DNA from: CAWCBG01 sp963793845
GTDB lineage: Bacteria; Acidobacteriota; Terriglobia; Terriglobales; Acidobacteriaceae
NCBI GenBank assembly: GCA_963793845.1
Contig: CAWCBG010000002.1
Coordinates: forward strand, 806,001 to 870,000
Length of the DNA stretch: 64,000 nt
Direction of reading: 5' to 3'
This document shows, one piece after another, positions 35,444 through 43,551 of the stretch; the first letter of the stretch is position 1, and the number at the start of each line of letters is the position of its first letter. The notes beneath the pieces were generated by a model, which was not told the origin of the DNA, searched no databases, and saw only the letters and a list, made by a program, of their open reading frames with translations. A program made the position numbers and the translations under genes.

Positions 35444-37786
35444 TCAGCTCTTCTGCAGAGTCGAAGGCACCAAACGCTCTTCTGTCTCCACATGGAGCGC
35501 CGTTTCCAGAGCCCTGTCCCACGCCTCGCGCAGTTCGGAGACGAATGCCATGGCAGCGGATTCACCGTCCACCCGGATGTCTAACTCTTCAGGAGCCGTA
35601 TTCCCGATATATTCTGCTGAGAGGGCGTATTGTATCGCTACTTGTTGGATTCGCTCCAGGTTTTTCCGGTCGCAGGAAATCACAATTCGGCTGGCGTCCT
35701 CGCCAAACAGCACGAACTCCGGCACCAGCCCGTTAGAACTAAGGTTCACTTCCGCCCCAACTCCATTGGCGAAGCCTGACTCGGCCAGAGTGACCGCCAG
35801 TCCACCTTCGGTGCAGTCCTTTGCCGACTCGACCAAACCAGAGTTGATCATGTCGACGATCGCCTTCTGGAGTGCGGCTTCATGCTCGAGTTCCAGCGAC
35901 GGCGGAAATCCCCACAGCTTGCCGAGCACTTCCTTGGCATATTCCGACGACCCAAACTCGGCTTCGACATCCGCCGGGTCGCCCGGCTCCGATCCGCGCA
36001 GCAGCACCAAAGCCCGTCCTGGTCCGCGGAAGTGCGGCCCCACGGCCTTGTGAACGTCTTCCAGGATGCCCACCACACCCATCACCGGTGTTGGGTAGAT
36101 CCCCTCGCCCAAAGTCTCGTTGTAGAAGCTGACATTGCCGCCTGTGATCGGCGTCTCCAGCTCCTCGCAGGCGAGGGTGATGCCGTCAATGGTCTGCGAG
36201 AACTGCCACATGATGTGCGGCTTCTCGGGATTGCCGAAGTTCAGGCAATTGGTCGCGGCAATCGGCGTCGCTCCGGAGCAAGCCACGTTGCGCGCCGACT
36301 CGGCCACCGCGTGCATTGCACCCAGCTTGGGATCGAGGTAGCACCAGCGGCTGTTGCCGTCGAGCGCCATCGCCAAGCCGCGATTCGTGCCCTTCACGCG
36401 AATCACCCCGGCCTCGTTGCCTGGACCTTCCACCGTGTTGGTTTGCACCATGGAATCGTACTGCTGGTAAACCCAGCGCTTGGAGCAGATATTCGGGCTG
36501 GCCAGGAGCCTCTTCAGCTCGGCGGTGAACTCGTTCTTCTGGCCGAGCTGGATGCCATCGGGCATCTCGCGCGGCACAGGTGTCTCCCAGCGTTCGAGCG
36601 GCCGATGATAGACGGGAGCATCATCCGTCAGCGCGACATTCGGAATCTCTGCTACCACCTTGCCGTGCTGCAGTACGCGCATGGTGGGCTGATCGATGAC
36701 GCGGCCGATGGTAACCGCATCCAGGCCCCACTTCTCGAAGACGCGAAAGACTTCGTTCTCGCGGCCACTCTCGGCGACCAGCAACATGCGCTCCTGCGAC
36801 TCGCTCAGCATGATCTCGTAGGGACTCATGGCGGTATCGCGTTGCGGCACCAGGTCGAGTTCGATCTCCAGTCCAACTCCGCCGCGTCCACCCATTTCGC
36901 AGGTGGAGCAGGTCAAACCCGCCGCGCCCATGTCCTGAATGCCAATGATTGCGCCCGTCTGCATAGCTTCAAGGCAGGCCTCAAGGAGGAGCTTCTCGAG
37001 GAAGGGATCGCCAACCTGCACATTTGGACGCTTTGCCTCGGAGCCCTCACTGAACTCTTCGCTCGCCATGGTGGCGCCGTGGATGCCGTCCTTCCCAGTC
37101 TTGGAGCCGACATAGATCACCGGATTTCCCGCGCCGGAAGCCTTGGCATAGAAAATCTGATCACGGCGCACCAGCCCAAGAGCGAAGGCATTTACCAGCG
37201 GATTGCCCGAATAGCAGCTCTCGAACTTCACCTCACCGCCAACATTGGGCACGCCAAAGCAGTTGCCGTACGAGGCGACCCCGCTCACCACGCCTTCCAT
37301 AACGGAGTGGTTCTTATGCAGCGTGGCCTGGTCCAGACTCGAATCGACGGTGATTGGCCCGAAGCGCAGGGAATCCATGACTGCGAACGGACGTGCGCCC
37401 ATGGTGAAAATGTCACGCAGGATGCCGCCCACACCGGTCGTCGCTCCCTGAAAGGGTTCGATGAACGACGGATGGTTGTGCGACTCGATCTTGAAGGCGC
37501 AGGCCCAGCCATCGCCGATATCGATGATGCCGGCATTCTCGCCTGGACCTTGCAACACCCGCTTGCTGCGCGTGGGCAGCCGCTTCAGGTGAACGCGCGA
37601 TGATTTGTACGAGCAGTGCTCGCTCCACATCACGCTGAAGATCCCCAGCTCCGTAAAGGTGGGCGTACGCCCCAGGGCCTTCAGGAGTCGTTCGTATTCC
37701 TCTGGCGTGATGCCGTGGTCGCGGAGCACTTCTGGAGTGATGGTGGGTTCTTTGGCAACGGACTGGGCACTCTCAACTGGGGTCAT
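35444..37786 (-). CDS. purL: Phosphoribosylformylglycinamidine synthase II
   Basis: Small-type PurL converts FGAR, ATP and glutamine-derived ammonia to FGAM, working with PurS and PurQ (not in this window). The 780-residue product carries ELGIFSVMWSEHCSYKSSRV, GDGWACAFKIESHNHPSFIE (ATP/substrate loop), GVGGILRDIFTMGARPFAVM and, in the second half, NCLNFGNPEKPHIMWQFSQT and ETPITGGNVSFYNETLGEGI. The length is normal for PurL lacking the glutaminase domain. The ATG at 37786 is chosen; a GTG at 37819 would add 11 residues. It is divergent from the broken DHA2 exporter gene. Confidence 0.97.
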   Translation of the reverse strand: MTPVESAQSVAKEPTITPEVLRDHGITPEEYERLLKALGRTPTFTELGIFSVMWSEHCSYKSSRVHLKRLPTRSKRVLQGPGENAGIIDIGDGWACAFKIESHNHPSFIEPFQGATTGVGGILRDIFTMGARPFAVMDSLRFGPITVDSSLDQATLHKNHSVMEGVVSGVASYGNCFGVPNVGGEVKFESCYSGNPLVNAFALGLVRRDQIFYAKASGAGNPVIYVGSKTGKDGIHGATMASEEFSEGSEAKRPNVQVGDPFLEKLLLEACLEAMQTGAIIGIQDMGAAGLTCSTCEMGGRGGVGLEIELDLVPQRDTAMSPYEIMLSESQERMLLVAESGRENEVFRVFEKWGLDAVTIGRVIDQPTMRVLQHGKVVAEIPNVALTDDAPVYHRPLERWETPVPREMPDGIQLGQKNEFTAELKRLLASPNICSKRWVYQQYDSMVQTNTVEGPGNEAGVIRVKGTNRGLAMALDGNSRWCYLDPKLGAMHAVAESARNVACSGATPIAATNCLNFGNPEKPHIMWQFSQTIDGITLACEELETPITGGNVSFYNETLGEGIYPTPVMGVVGILEDVHKAVGPHFRGPGRALVLLRGSEPGDPADVEAEFGSSEYAKEVLGKLWGFPPSLELEHEAALQKAIVDMINSGLVESAKDCTEGGLAVTLAESGFANGVGAEVNLSSNGLVPEFVLFGEDASRIVISCDRKNLERIQQVAIQYALSAEYIGNTAPEELDIRVDGESAAMAFVSELREAWDRALETALHVETEERLVPSTLQKS

Positions 37787-37901
37787 GGCAATCAGGCTGG
37801 AAATACTATTTTCGCACACCCGGGGCGATTGTTTATGGCGGCTGGACTGTGTCGCAGATCACCGACGCCGCTGGACGCCGATTCCTACAATCGCCTCAGT
37901 C

Positions 37902-39540
37902 ATGCCGGAAGACTCATCCAGCCACGTAAACCCGTGGATCGTGACCATCGCGGTGATGCTGGCGACGTTCATGGAGGTGCTCGACACCACCGTGGTCAAC
38001 GTGTCGGTGCCTCATCTCGCAGGGAACATGGGCGCGACCATCGAAGAGGGCACATGGGTCGTGACCTCGTACCTGGTGTCGAACGCCATCATCCTCCCCA
38101 TGGCGGGGTGGCTGGCCAACCGCTTCGGGCGCAGACGCATGCTGATGATCTGCGTCTCCGGCTTCACCGTAACCTCGTTGCTCTGCGGCATGGCGACAAG
38201 CCTTGACTCGCTCATTTTGTTCCGCGTGTTGCAAGGGCTCACCGGAGGAGGTTTGCAACCGCTGTCGCAGGCTGTCCTGTTGGAAACCTTCCCACCCAAG
38301 CGGCACGGCACGGCGATGGCTGCCTTTGGGCTGGGCATCATTCTTGCGCCCATCCTGGGGCCGACCTTGGGCGGATGGATCACCGACAACTACAGCTGGC
38401 GCTGGATCTTCTACATCAACCTGCCGGTCGGTGTGTTGTCGGTGATGATGATCAGCGCGTTTCGTCCGCGATCCACATTACATCGGCAAACACAGGGCCG
38501 GCGGGGTTGACCTATGGGGCATCGGATTTCTCGCGCTGGGATTCGGCACGTTACAGGTTGTGCTGGACACCGGACAGCGCAAAGACTGGTTTGGCAGCAA
38601 CCAGATTCGGCTGTTGACCTTCTTGTGCGTGTTCGGCCTGATTGCTCTGGTCATCCGGGAGCTGACGGCCAAACATCCGATCGTTGATCTGCGCGTCCTC
38701 AAGGACCGATCGTTCACCGCCGGCACCTTCCTGATGACCATGCTGGGCTTCGTCCTGTATGCCTCGCTCATGCTGTTGCCAATTTACCTGCAGACGCTGC
38801 TGGGCTATCCGGCCTATCAGTCCGGGCTGGCGCTCTCGCCACGCGGGATCGGCGCGCTGATCATGACGCCGATTACAGGACAACTGACGAATCGCTATGA
38901 TCCGCGAAAGATTCTGTTCGTAGGCATGGTGATTGGCGGATACACGATGTTCAGCCTGTCACACCTGAACCTGAACACCGGCTATTGGGATATTTTCTGG
39001 CCGCAGCTGATCCAGGGTGTGGCGATGGCGTGCATCTTCATTCCGCTGATGACCAGCAGCATGTCGGGCATCGCGAAGGAGAAGATGGGGAACGCCACCA
39101 GCATCTATAACCTGATGCGCAATATCGGAGGCAGCTTTGGCATTGCCTCGATGACCACCTTCCTGGCGCGGCGCGAGCAGGTGCACCAGAGCCAGTTGAT
39201 CAGCCACATCACTCCCATGGATCTGCGCACCCGGCAGGCGTTGCAAGGTCTGCAACGATTCTTCTACCAGCACGGAGCTTCCAGCCCCGACGCCTTACGG
39301 AAGTCGCTGGGCGCGATTTACGGCATGGTGCAGCAGCAGGCGGCTATGTTGTCGTTCGTCGAGGCGTTCTGGATCATGGGTGTGATCTTCTGGGCGATGA
39401 TTCCGCTGCTGCTGTTGTTGCGCAATGCGCGCGATCTGCATCCCCACCAGCCGAAGGCACAGATCAGCCGTGACCATGAACCGCTTGTCGCTGGTACTCC
39501 CATAGAGCACGAGGCGGAGCCGGTCGGCGCGCTGGACTAG
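37902..39540 (+). pseudogene. DHA2 (EmrB/QacA) MFS exporter, frameshifted
   Basis: A 14-helix drug exporter split into two frames. The first part (37902-38510) has helix 1 with M-E-V-L-D-T-T-V-V-N-V (the DHA2 LD-T signature), motif A (GWLANRFGRRRMLMICVSGF) and motif C (LGIILAPILGPTLGGWITD). It then runs into a stop after ISAFRPRST. The second frame continues without a gap: from 38464 it reads VRDPHYIGKHRAGGVDLWGI and goes on through the remaining helices to 39540. The junction is a TTT at 38460-38462; one T fewer gives ISAFVRDPHYIG, and the restored product is 545 residues, normal for the family. One-base lesion in a homopolymer: real pseudogene or sequence error. Confidence 0.85.
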
Positions 39541-39556
39541 GCAACATGCACGGTGG

Positions 39557-40249
39557 CTAGCATCCCGCCAGATCGGCCAGTTCGGCGATGTCCTTCACTT
39601 CGAGGTTGGGTTGCGCTGCGATGAACTTCGTAGCTGCGGCCGGCCTGCCCTGCCGACGATTCACCCACGCCGTGGCAATGCCGAGCGAGCGCGCTGGAGC
39701 CACGTCGTGATACAAGCTCTCGGCTACATGAAGCAGACGGTCCGGCGGAATTGCCAACCGTTCCAGCAGGAGTTCGAAATTGCGGATGGCAGGCTTGTAA
39801 CCGCGTGCCTGCTGCGCCGTCACTACACAGTCGAAAGGCTCGTCAAGGTTCTGCGCGGTTTGAGCGAACAGGTCGTCATCGATGTTGGACAGTACGGCCA
39901 GCTTATAGCGGGTGTGCAGACGCCTAAGCGCGCGGATGGTATCGGGAAAAGGCTGCCACTCGCGAATGGACTCCGCCAGGCCACCCGCTTCGGTGTCACT
40001 TAACCGGCACCGAAGTTCACGAGCGAAGTCATGTACCACACTGGCCAGCACTTCGCGATAAGTGCGGTAGGGACCGGATTGTTCCAGCGGCTCGAATTCC
40101 GAATAGAGGTTGAGGACAACATCGTCGCTAACGTTACAGCCCTTGCTGTGCAGTAGCGGGCGCAGATAGCTGAGGATGCCGCCCTCCCAGTTGATGAGCG
40201 TGCCGTAACAGTCGAACGACAGGTATTGGAACTGAGAGAAATCAAGCAT
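39557..40249 (-). CDS. HAD-superfamily hydrolase, haloacid dehalogenase type II-like
   Basis: A 230-residue HAD hydrolase. Motif I is F-D-C-Y-G-T-L-I-N-W-E (nucleophile Asp), motif II lies in LAVLSNIDDDLFAQTAQ (Ser/Asn), motif III Lys in ARGYKPAIRNFELLLERL, and motif IV in LLHVAESLYHDVAPARSLG. The DCYGTL start and the cap sequence resemble L-2-haloacid dehalogenases, but many relatives are phosphatases, so the substrate is open. The gene ends just after the exporter remnant (convergent). Confidence 0.87.
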   Translation of the reverse strand: MLDFSQFQYLSFDCYGTLINWEGGILSYLRPLLHSKGCNVSDDVVLNLYSEFEPLEQSGPYRTYREVLASVVHDFARELRCRLSDTEAGGLAESIREWQPFPDTIRALRRLHTRYKLAVLSNIDDDLFAQTAQNLDEPFDCVVTAQQARGYKPAIRNFELLLERLAIPPDRLLHVAESLYHDVAPARSLGIATAWVNRRQGRPAAATKFIAAQPNLEVKDIAELADLAGC

Positions 40250-40420
40250 CGCCGAAATTCAAGTCCCCATGAAAGCCCAGGATGCCCTCGGGCAAGTCCG
40301 GCAAGGCCCTCGCCGCAAGCTCATTCCTGAAATTACCAGTTGCCGGTCAACCCGCCAAGAAATGCTGCTAGACTGTTTCGACCACGGAACTATTTCCGCC
40401 GCGCACTCGTCCAAAACGCT

Positions 40421-41569
40421 ATGAACTTTGAAGAATCCCGCCCCCGTCTGCCGGCGATTACTTCGTTGCGTTTTTTTGCCGCGCTGCACGTGGCGCTGTT
40501 TCACCTCAATGAGATGGGGGTGCTGACCGGCCCTCGCTGGTTGAAAGCGTTCGCCGGGATCGGCTACGTCGGCGTGAGTTTCTTCTTTGTCCTGTCCGGG
40601 TTCATCCTGGTGTACACATATGCCGGACGGAAGATGGACAAGGCCGATTTTTGGCAGGCGCGCTTCGCCCGCATTTATCCAGCCTATCTGTTTTCGTTGT
40701 TGATCTCGGCGCCGTTTTTCTACTTTGGCACGTTTCATATGCACATTCCGTTTTTTGCATTTGCGGAACAACATTTTGCGCTGGCGGTTGTGTCGGTGGT
40801 ACTGCTGTTGCAGGCGTGGCTTCCCGCCGCGGCGCTGATGTGGAATCCGGTGGCCTGGAGCCTTTCGGTGGAGGCGTTCTTCTACGCGATATTTCCGTTT
40901 GCCCTGGACAGGTACAGCAAAATGTCCCGCACCGCCTGGTATGCGCTGATTCCGGCGTGCTGGTTGGCTGGCCTCGCGATCTCAGGGGGGTACCTCCTGT
41001 TGCGGCCGGCTGAGTTGGGCTACGTGAGCAGCAATAACTGGTCGAGCGCGGTGCAGTTCGTGAAGTTCTTTCCGCTGGTGCGCCTGCCGGAATTTCTCAT
41101 GGGCATGGCCTGCGGCTTCCTTTTCCTGCGGAGTGAGCGCAATCCCAGGCATGGGGTGCCTCTGGTGGCGCTCGGGCTGCTGGGAGTGGCGGCAACCACG
41201 CTGGCCTCGCGCTTCGTGCCCTACCTTATGGTGCACACTGCGCTGGGAGGCCCGGCATTCGCCGCGCTGGTATATGGGGTGGCGTTGCAACCGAACTGGG
41301 CCTCATGGCTGAACAACCGTGTGCTGGTGCTGTTCGGCAACGCCAGCTACAGCTTCTACCTGTTGCACTCTATGACGGTCTGGCCGTTTTTCCACAACTC
41401 GCAGACCCAGGCGTTACGCAACCAGGGATTTGCCGGAATCGGCCTGTGGCTGGCGATGATGCTGGCAATCTCATCGCTCGTCTATCGCTTCATTGAGGAG
41501 CCTGCGCGTCGCAAGCTGCGTCCGCACAAACCGGCGGCGGAATCAGCGACCATGCCTCTAAGCGCTTGA
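40421..41569 (+). CDS. Acyltransferase 3 (OafA/YrhL) family membrane protein
   Basis: A 382-residue polytopic enzyme that acylates sugars of surface polysaccharides or other exported molecules. The start at 40421 gives the family N-terminus: LPAITSLRFFAALHVALFHL with the conserved R and H, then GVSFFFVLSGFILVYTYAG and FWQARFARIYPAYLFSLLIS (R-x-x-R-I-x-P). A conserved NPVAWSLSVEAFFYAIFPFA follows, and the last helices are LFGNASYSFYLLHSMTVWPF and SLVYRFIEEPARRKL. Twelve bases overlap the end of the convergent hydantoinase gene. Substrate unknown. Confidence 0.92.
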   Translation: MNFEESRPRLPAITSLRFFAALHVALFHLNEMGVLTGPRWLKAFAGIGYVGVSFFFVLSGFILVYTYAGRKMDKADFWQARFARIYPAYLFSLLISAPFFYFGTFHMHIPFFAFAEQHFALAVVSVVLLLQAWLPAAALMWNPVAWSLSVEAFFYAIFPFALDRYSKMSRTAWYALIPACWLAGLAISGGYLLLRPAELGYVSSNNWSSAVQFVKFFPLVRLPEFLMGMACGFLFLRSERNPRHGVPLVALGLLGVAATTLASRFVPYLMVHTALGGPAFAALVYGVALQPNWASWLNNRVLVLFGNASYSFYLLHSMTVWPFFHNSQTQALRNQGFAGIGLWLAMMLAISSLVYRFIEEPARRKLRPHKPAAESATMPLSA

Positions 41570-43183
41570 ATTATTTTTGCGTCGGCCCCAGCCGCCACCG
41601 CCCGGAGTTTCCACCCGGACGCGTTCCCCGGGAGCCAGACGCGTGCTGCTCTTGCCGGGCAGTTCTTCCCTGGAGCCATCCGAGCGAACTACTACCGTCC
41701 GTCCGGGCGCACCCTCGCCGCCCCCGGCGAGTCCATAGGGGCGCGATTTCCGCCGGTCCGAAAGCAGGGTGACAGTCGCATCCGTCAATACCTCGATCTC
41801 GCGGATGATGCCGTCACCGCCGAGATGCTCGCCTTCTCCGCCGCTGCCAGGGCGCAAGGAGTACTGCGTAACGCGAAAGGGATAGGCATACTCGAGGGCT
41901 TCCGCGGGAGTGTTGAGGGAGTTCGTCATATGAGTGTGAACGCCGGAGACACCGTCGTGTTTGGGACCGGCGCCGGAGCCGCCAGCGATGGTTTCGTAGT
42001 AGGCGAACGAGGCTCCCGTGCGGCTGCGGGGATCGATGCCGCCGATGGTCAGGTTGTTCATAGTGCCGGACGAGGCGGCAGGGATACGGTCAGGCAGGGC
42101 CTGGGCGAGCGCGCGCAGCAGCACATCCACGATGCGCTGCGAGGTTTCGACATTGCCGCCAGCCACCGCAGCCGGAGGCCGCGCATTGACCACCGAGCCT
42201 TCAGGCGCGATCAACTGCACCGGTCGCATTAGTCCTGTTGTGGCGGGAACGTCTTCACGCAGCAGGCAGCGGAAAACGTAAAAGCATGCCGAGTAGGTGA
42301 TCGCCTTGACCGCGTTGATGCTGCCTTCGGTCTGCGGTGCACTGCCGCTGAAATCGACGATCACAGCTGCGGCGTGACGCCCAGAAGCGCGGGAACGGGG
42401 AACGGTGATCTTCACGGCAATTCGCACCCGCTCGTCGCGTACTCCGTCATCGTCGAGAAAGTCTTCGGCGGCGTAGCTTCCCGCGGGCACGGATGCGAGG
42501 AACGCCCGCATCATCTCCTCGGAATAATCCAGAAGGTCACGGGCCGCACGATTCACGCGCTCCAGTCCATAACGCCGGCAAAGCTCGTGGAGACGGCTGT
42601 CGCCAGTATGGCAAGCGGCAAGCTGAGCGCTCAAGTCGCCCTCCCGCTCCGCGGGAGTTCGCACATTGTTAAGCAGCATTGCCAGCAGGTCGCGATCGAG
42701 CTGACCTCCCCGGACCAGCTTCACCGGCGGAATCCGCAGCCCTTCCTGATAGATCTCGCGGCACGGTCCCATGGAGCCCGCAAAGGCGCCGCCAACGTCC
42801 GCGTGATGGGCCCGGGAGGCCACGAAGAAGTCGGGGCTCGCGTTTCGCTTGGTGCGTCCGATGAAGACCGGCGCTACCACGGTGATGTCAGGGAGATGCG
42901 TGCCTCCGCGGAAAGGATCATTCAGCATGCACACGTCGCCGGGCGCAAGCTTCATTTGGCCGATCGCAGCCCGTACCGACATGGGCATCGAGCCGAGGTG
43001 AACCGGCATGTGATCCCCCATGGCGAGAGCCTCTCCGGCAGCGTCGAACAAGGCGCAGGAGTAATCGCGCCGCTCCTTGATATTGGGAGAAAATGCGGTG
43101 CGGCGCAGAGAAGCGCCCATCTCTTCGGCGATGGCATGGAAGAGGTGCTTGAAGACTTCCAATTCGATGGGATCGTGCGGCAT
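41558..43183 (-). CDS. Hydantoinase B / 5-oxoprolinase subunit
   Basis: A 541-residue HyuB-family protein, the subunit that with HyuA opens hydantoin or oxoproline rings using ATP. Signatures are ELEVFKHLFHAIAEEMGASL, RRTAFSPNIKERRDYSCALF, GDHMPVHLGSMPMSVRAAIG, LNDPFRGGTHLPDITVVAPV and the Gly-rich C-terminus (YSLRPGSGGEGEHLGGDGII, RKSRPYGLAGGGEGAPGRTV). Start 43183 chosen over 43231 because the family begins near PIELEVFKHL. No HyuA gene lies beside it, so the partner must be elsewhere or the protein acts alone. Confidence 0.92.
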   Translation of the reverse strand: MPHDPIELEVFKHLFHAIAEEMGASLRRTAFSPNIKERRDYSCALFDAAGEALAMGDHMPVHLGSMPMSVRAAIGQMKLAPGDVCMLNDPFRGGTHLPDITVVAPVFIGRTKRNASPDFFVASRAHHADVGGAFAGSMGPCREIYQEGLRIPPVKLVRGGQLDRDLLAMLLNNVRTPAEREGDLSAQLAACHTGDSRLHELCRRYGLERVNRAARDLLDYSEEMMRAFLASVPAGSYAAEDFLDDDGVRDERVRIAVKITVPRSRASGRHAAAVIVDFSGSAPQTEGSINAVKAITYSACFYVFRCLLREDVPATTGLMRPVQLIAPEGSVVNARPPAAVAGGNVETSQRIVDVLLRALAQALPDRIPAASSGTMNNLTIGGIDPRSRTGASFAYYETIAGGSGAGPKHDGVSGVHTHMTNSLNTPAEALEYAYPFRVTQYSLRPGSGGEGEHLGGDGIIREIEVLTDATVTLLSDRRKSRPYGLAGGGEGAPGRTVVVRSDGSREELPGKSSTRLAPGERVRVETPGGGGWGRRKNNSSA

Positions 43184-43271
43184 GGGCGTTGCGAGTGTAC
43201 CGCAATGCCTGAGCGATTTTGTCCCGCCCACCAGTCGCCAAATTATTCAAGCGCTTTTTCGCAAATAAGTG

Positions 43272-43385
43272 TTGACATTCACTGAAAGTAACCGCAATAT
43301 GTTGGGCTAGGCATAGTGCTCGTGCAACATATTGAGCTGCTATGACAAATTTGGGCCAAACGCTCAACCTTCAAGGGAGAAGGTT
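43272..43385 (+). promoter_or_regulatory. Promoter and structured leader of the Lys-rich micro-gene
   Basis: TTGACA (43272-43277) stands 17 bases from CAATAT (43295-43300), a plausible promoter with a perfect -35 box. A perfect 10-bp inverted repeat, CAATATGTTG (43295-43304) and CAACATATTG (43325-43334), covers the -10 and transcript start and could be an operator. A second hairpin, AACCTT-N8-AAGGTT (43366-43385), ends just before the SD AAGGAGG (43389-43395). Confidence 0.55.
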
Positions 43386-43402
43386 CTAAGGAGGCAGTAA
43401 CT

Positions 43403-43456
43403 ATGGCAACGAAGAAAGCAGCGAAGAAAGCAGCTCCGAAGAAAAAGAAGAAGTAA
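43403..43456 (+). CDS. 17-residue Lys/Ala-rich micropeptide
   Basis: ATG at 43403 opens a 17-codon frame, MATKKAAKKAAPKKKKK, ending in TAA. Evidence that it is real: a near-perfect SD (AAGGAGG) seven bases upstream, a TTGACA promoter, and a strong Rho-independent terminator eight bases after the stop. The product is ten Lys, five Ala, one Thr, one Pro and no acidic residue (apart from Met), like the tails of bacterial histone H1-like or HU proteins. A nucleic-acid or polyanion-binding role is inferred. Alternatively the transcript is a small RNA and the peptide is incidental. Confidence 0.6.
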   Translation: MATKKAAKKAAPKKKKK

Positions 43457-43464
43457 GCGATCGG

Positions 43465-43494
43465 GCGAGGCATTAGCCTCGCTTTTGTTTTTTT
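43465..43494 (+). terminator. Strong Rho-independent terminator
   Basis: GCGAGGC (43465-43471), loop ATTA, GCCTCGC (43476-43482), then TTTTGTTTTTTT. It lies eight bases after the stop of the micropeptide gene. Confidence 0.9.
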
Positions 43495-43502
43495 CGCCAA
43501 CC

Positions 43503-43532
43503 AGGCCTCCGCTTTCCGCGGAGGCCTTTCTC
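43503..43532. terminator. Second GC-rich terminator hairpin
   Basis: AGGCCTCCGC (43503-43512), loop TTTCC, GCGGAGGCCT (43518-43527), then TTCT. A 10-bp perfect stem between the micro-gene terminator and the stop of the convergent phosphoesterase gene; it may serve both directions. Confidence 0.6.
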
Positions 43533-43551
43533 ATGCTCAAAGTTACTGCGC

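Noticed and set aside
35882..37603. Long plus-strand open frame opposite purL
   Set aside because: Shadow of a high-GC coding strand; the purL protein on the other strand is unmistakable.
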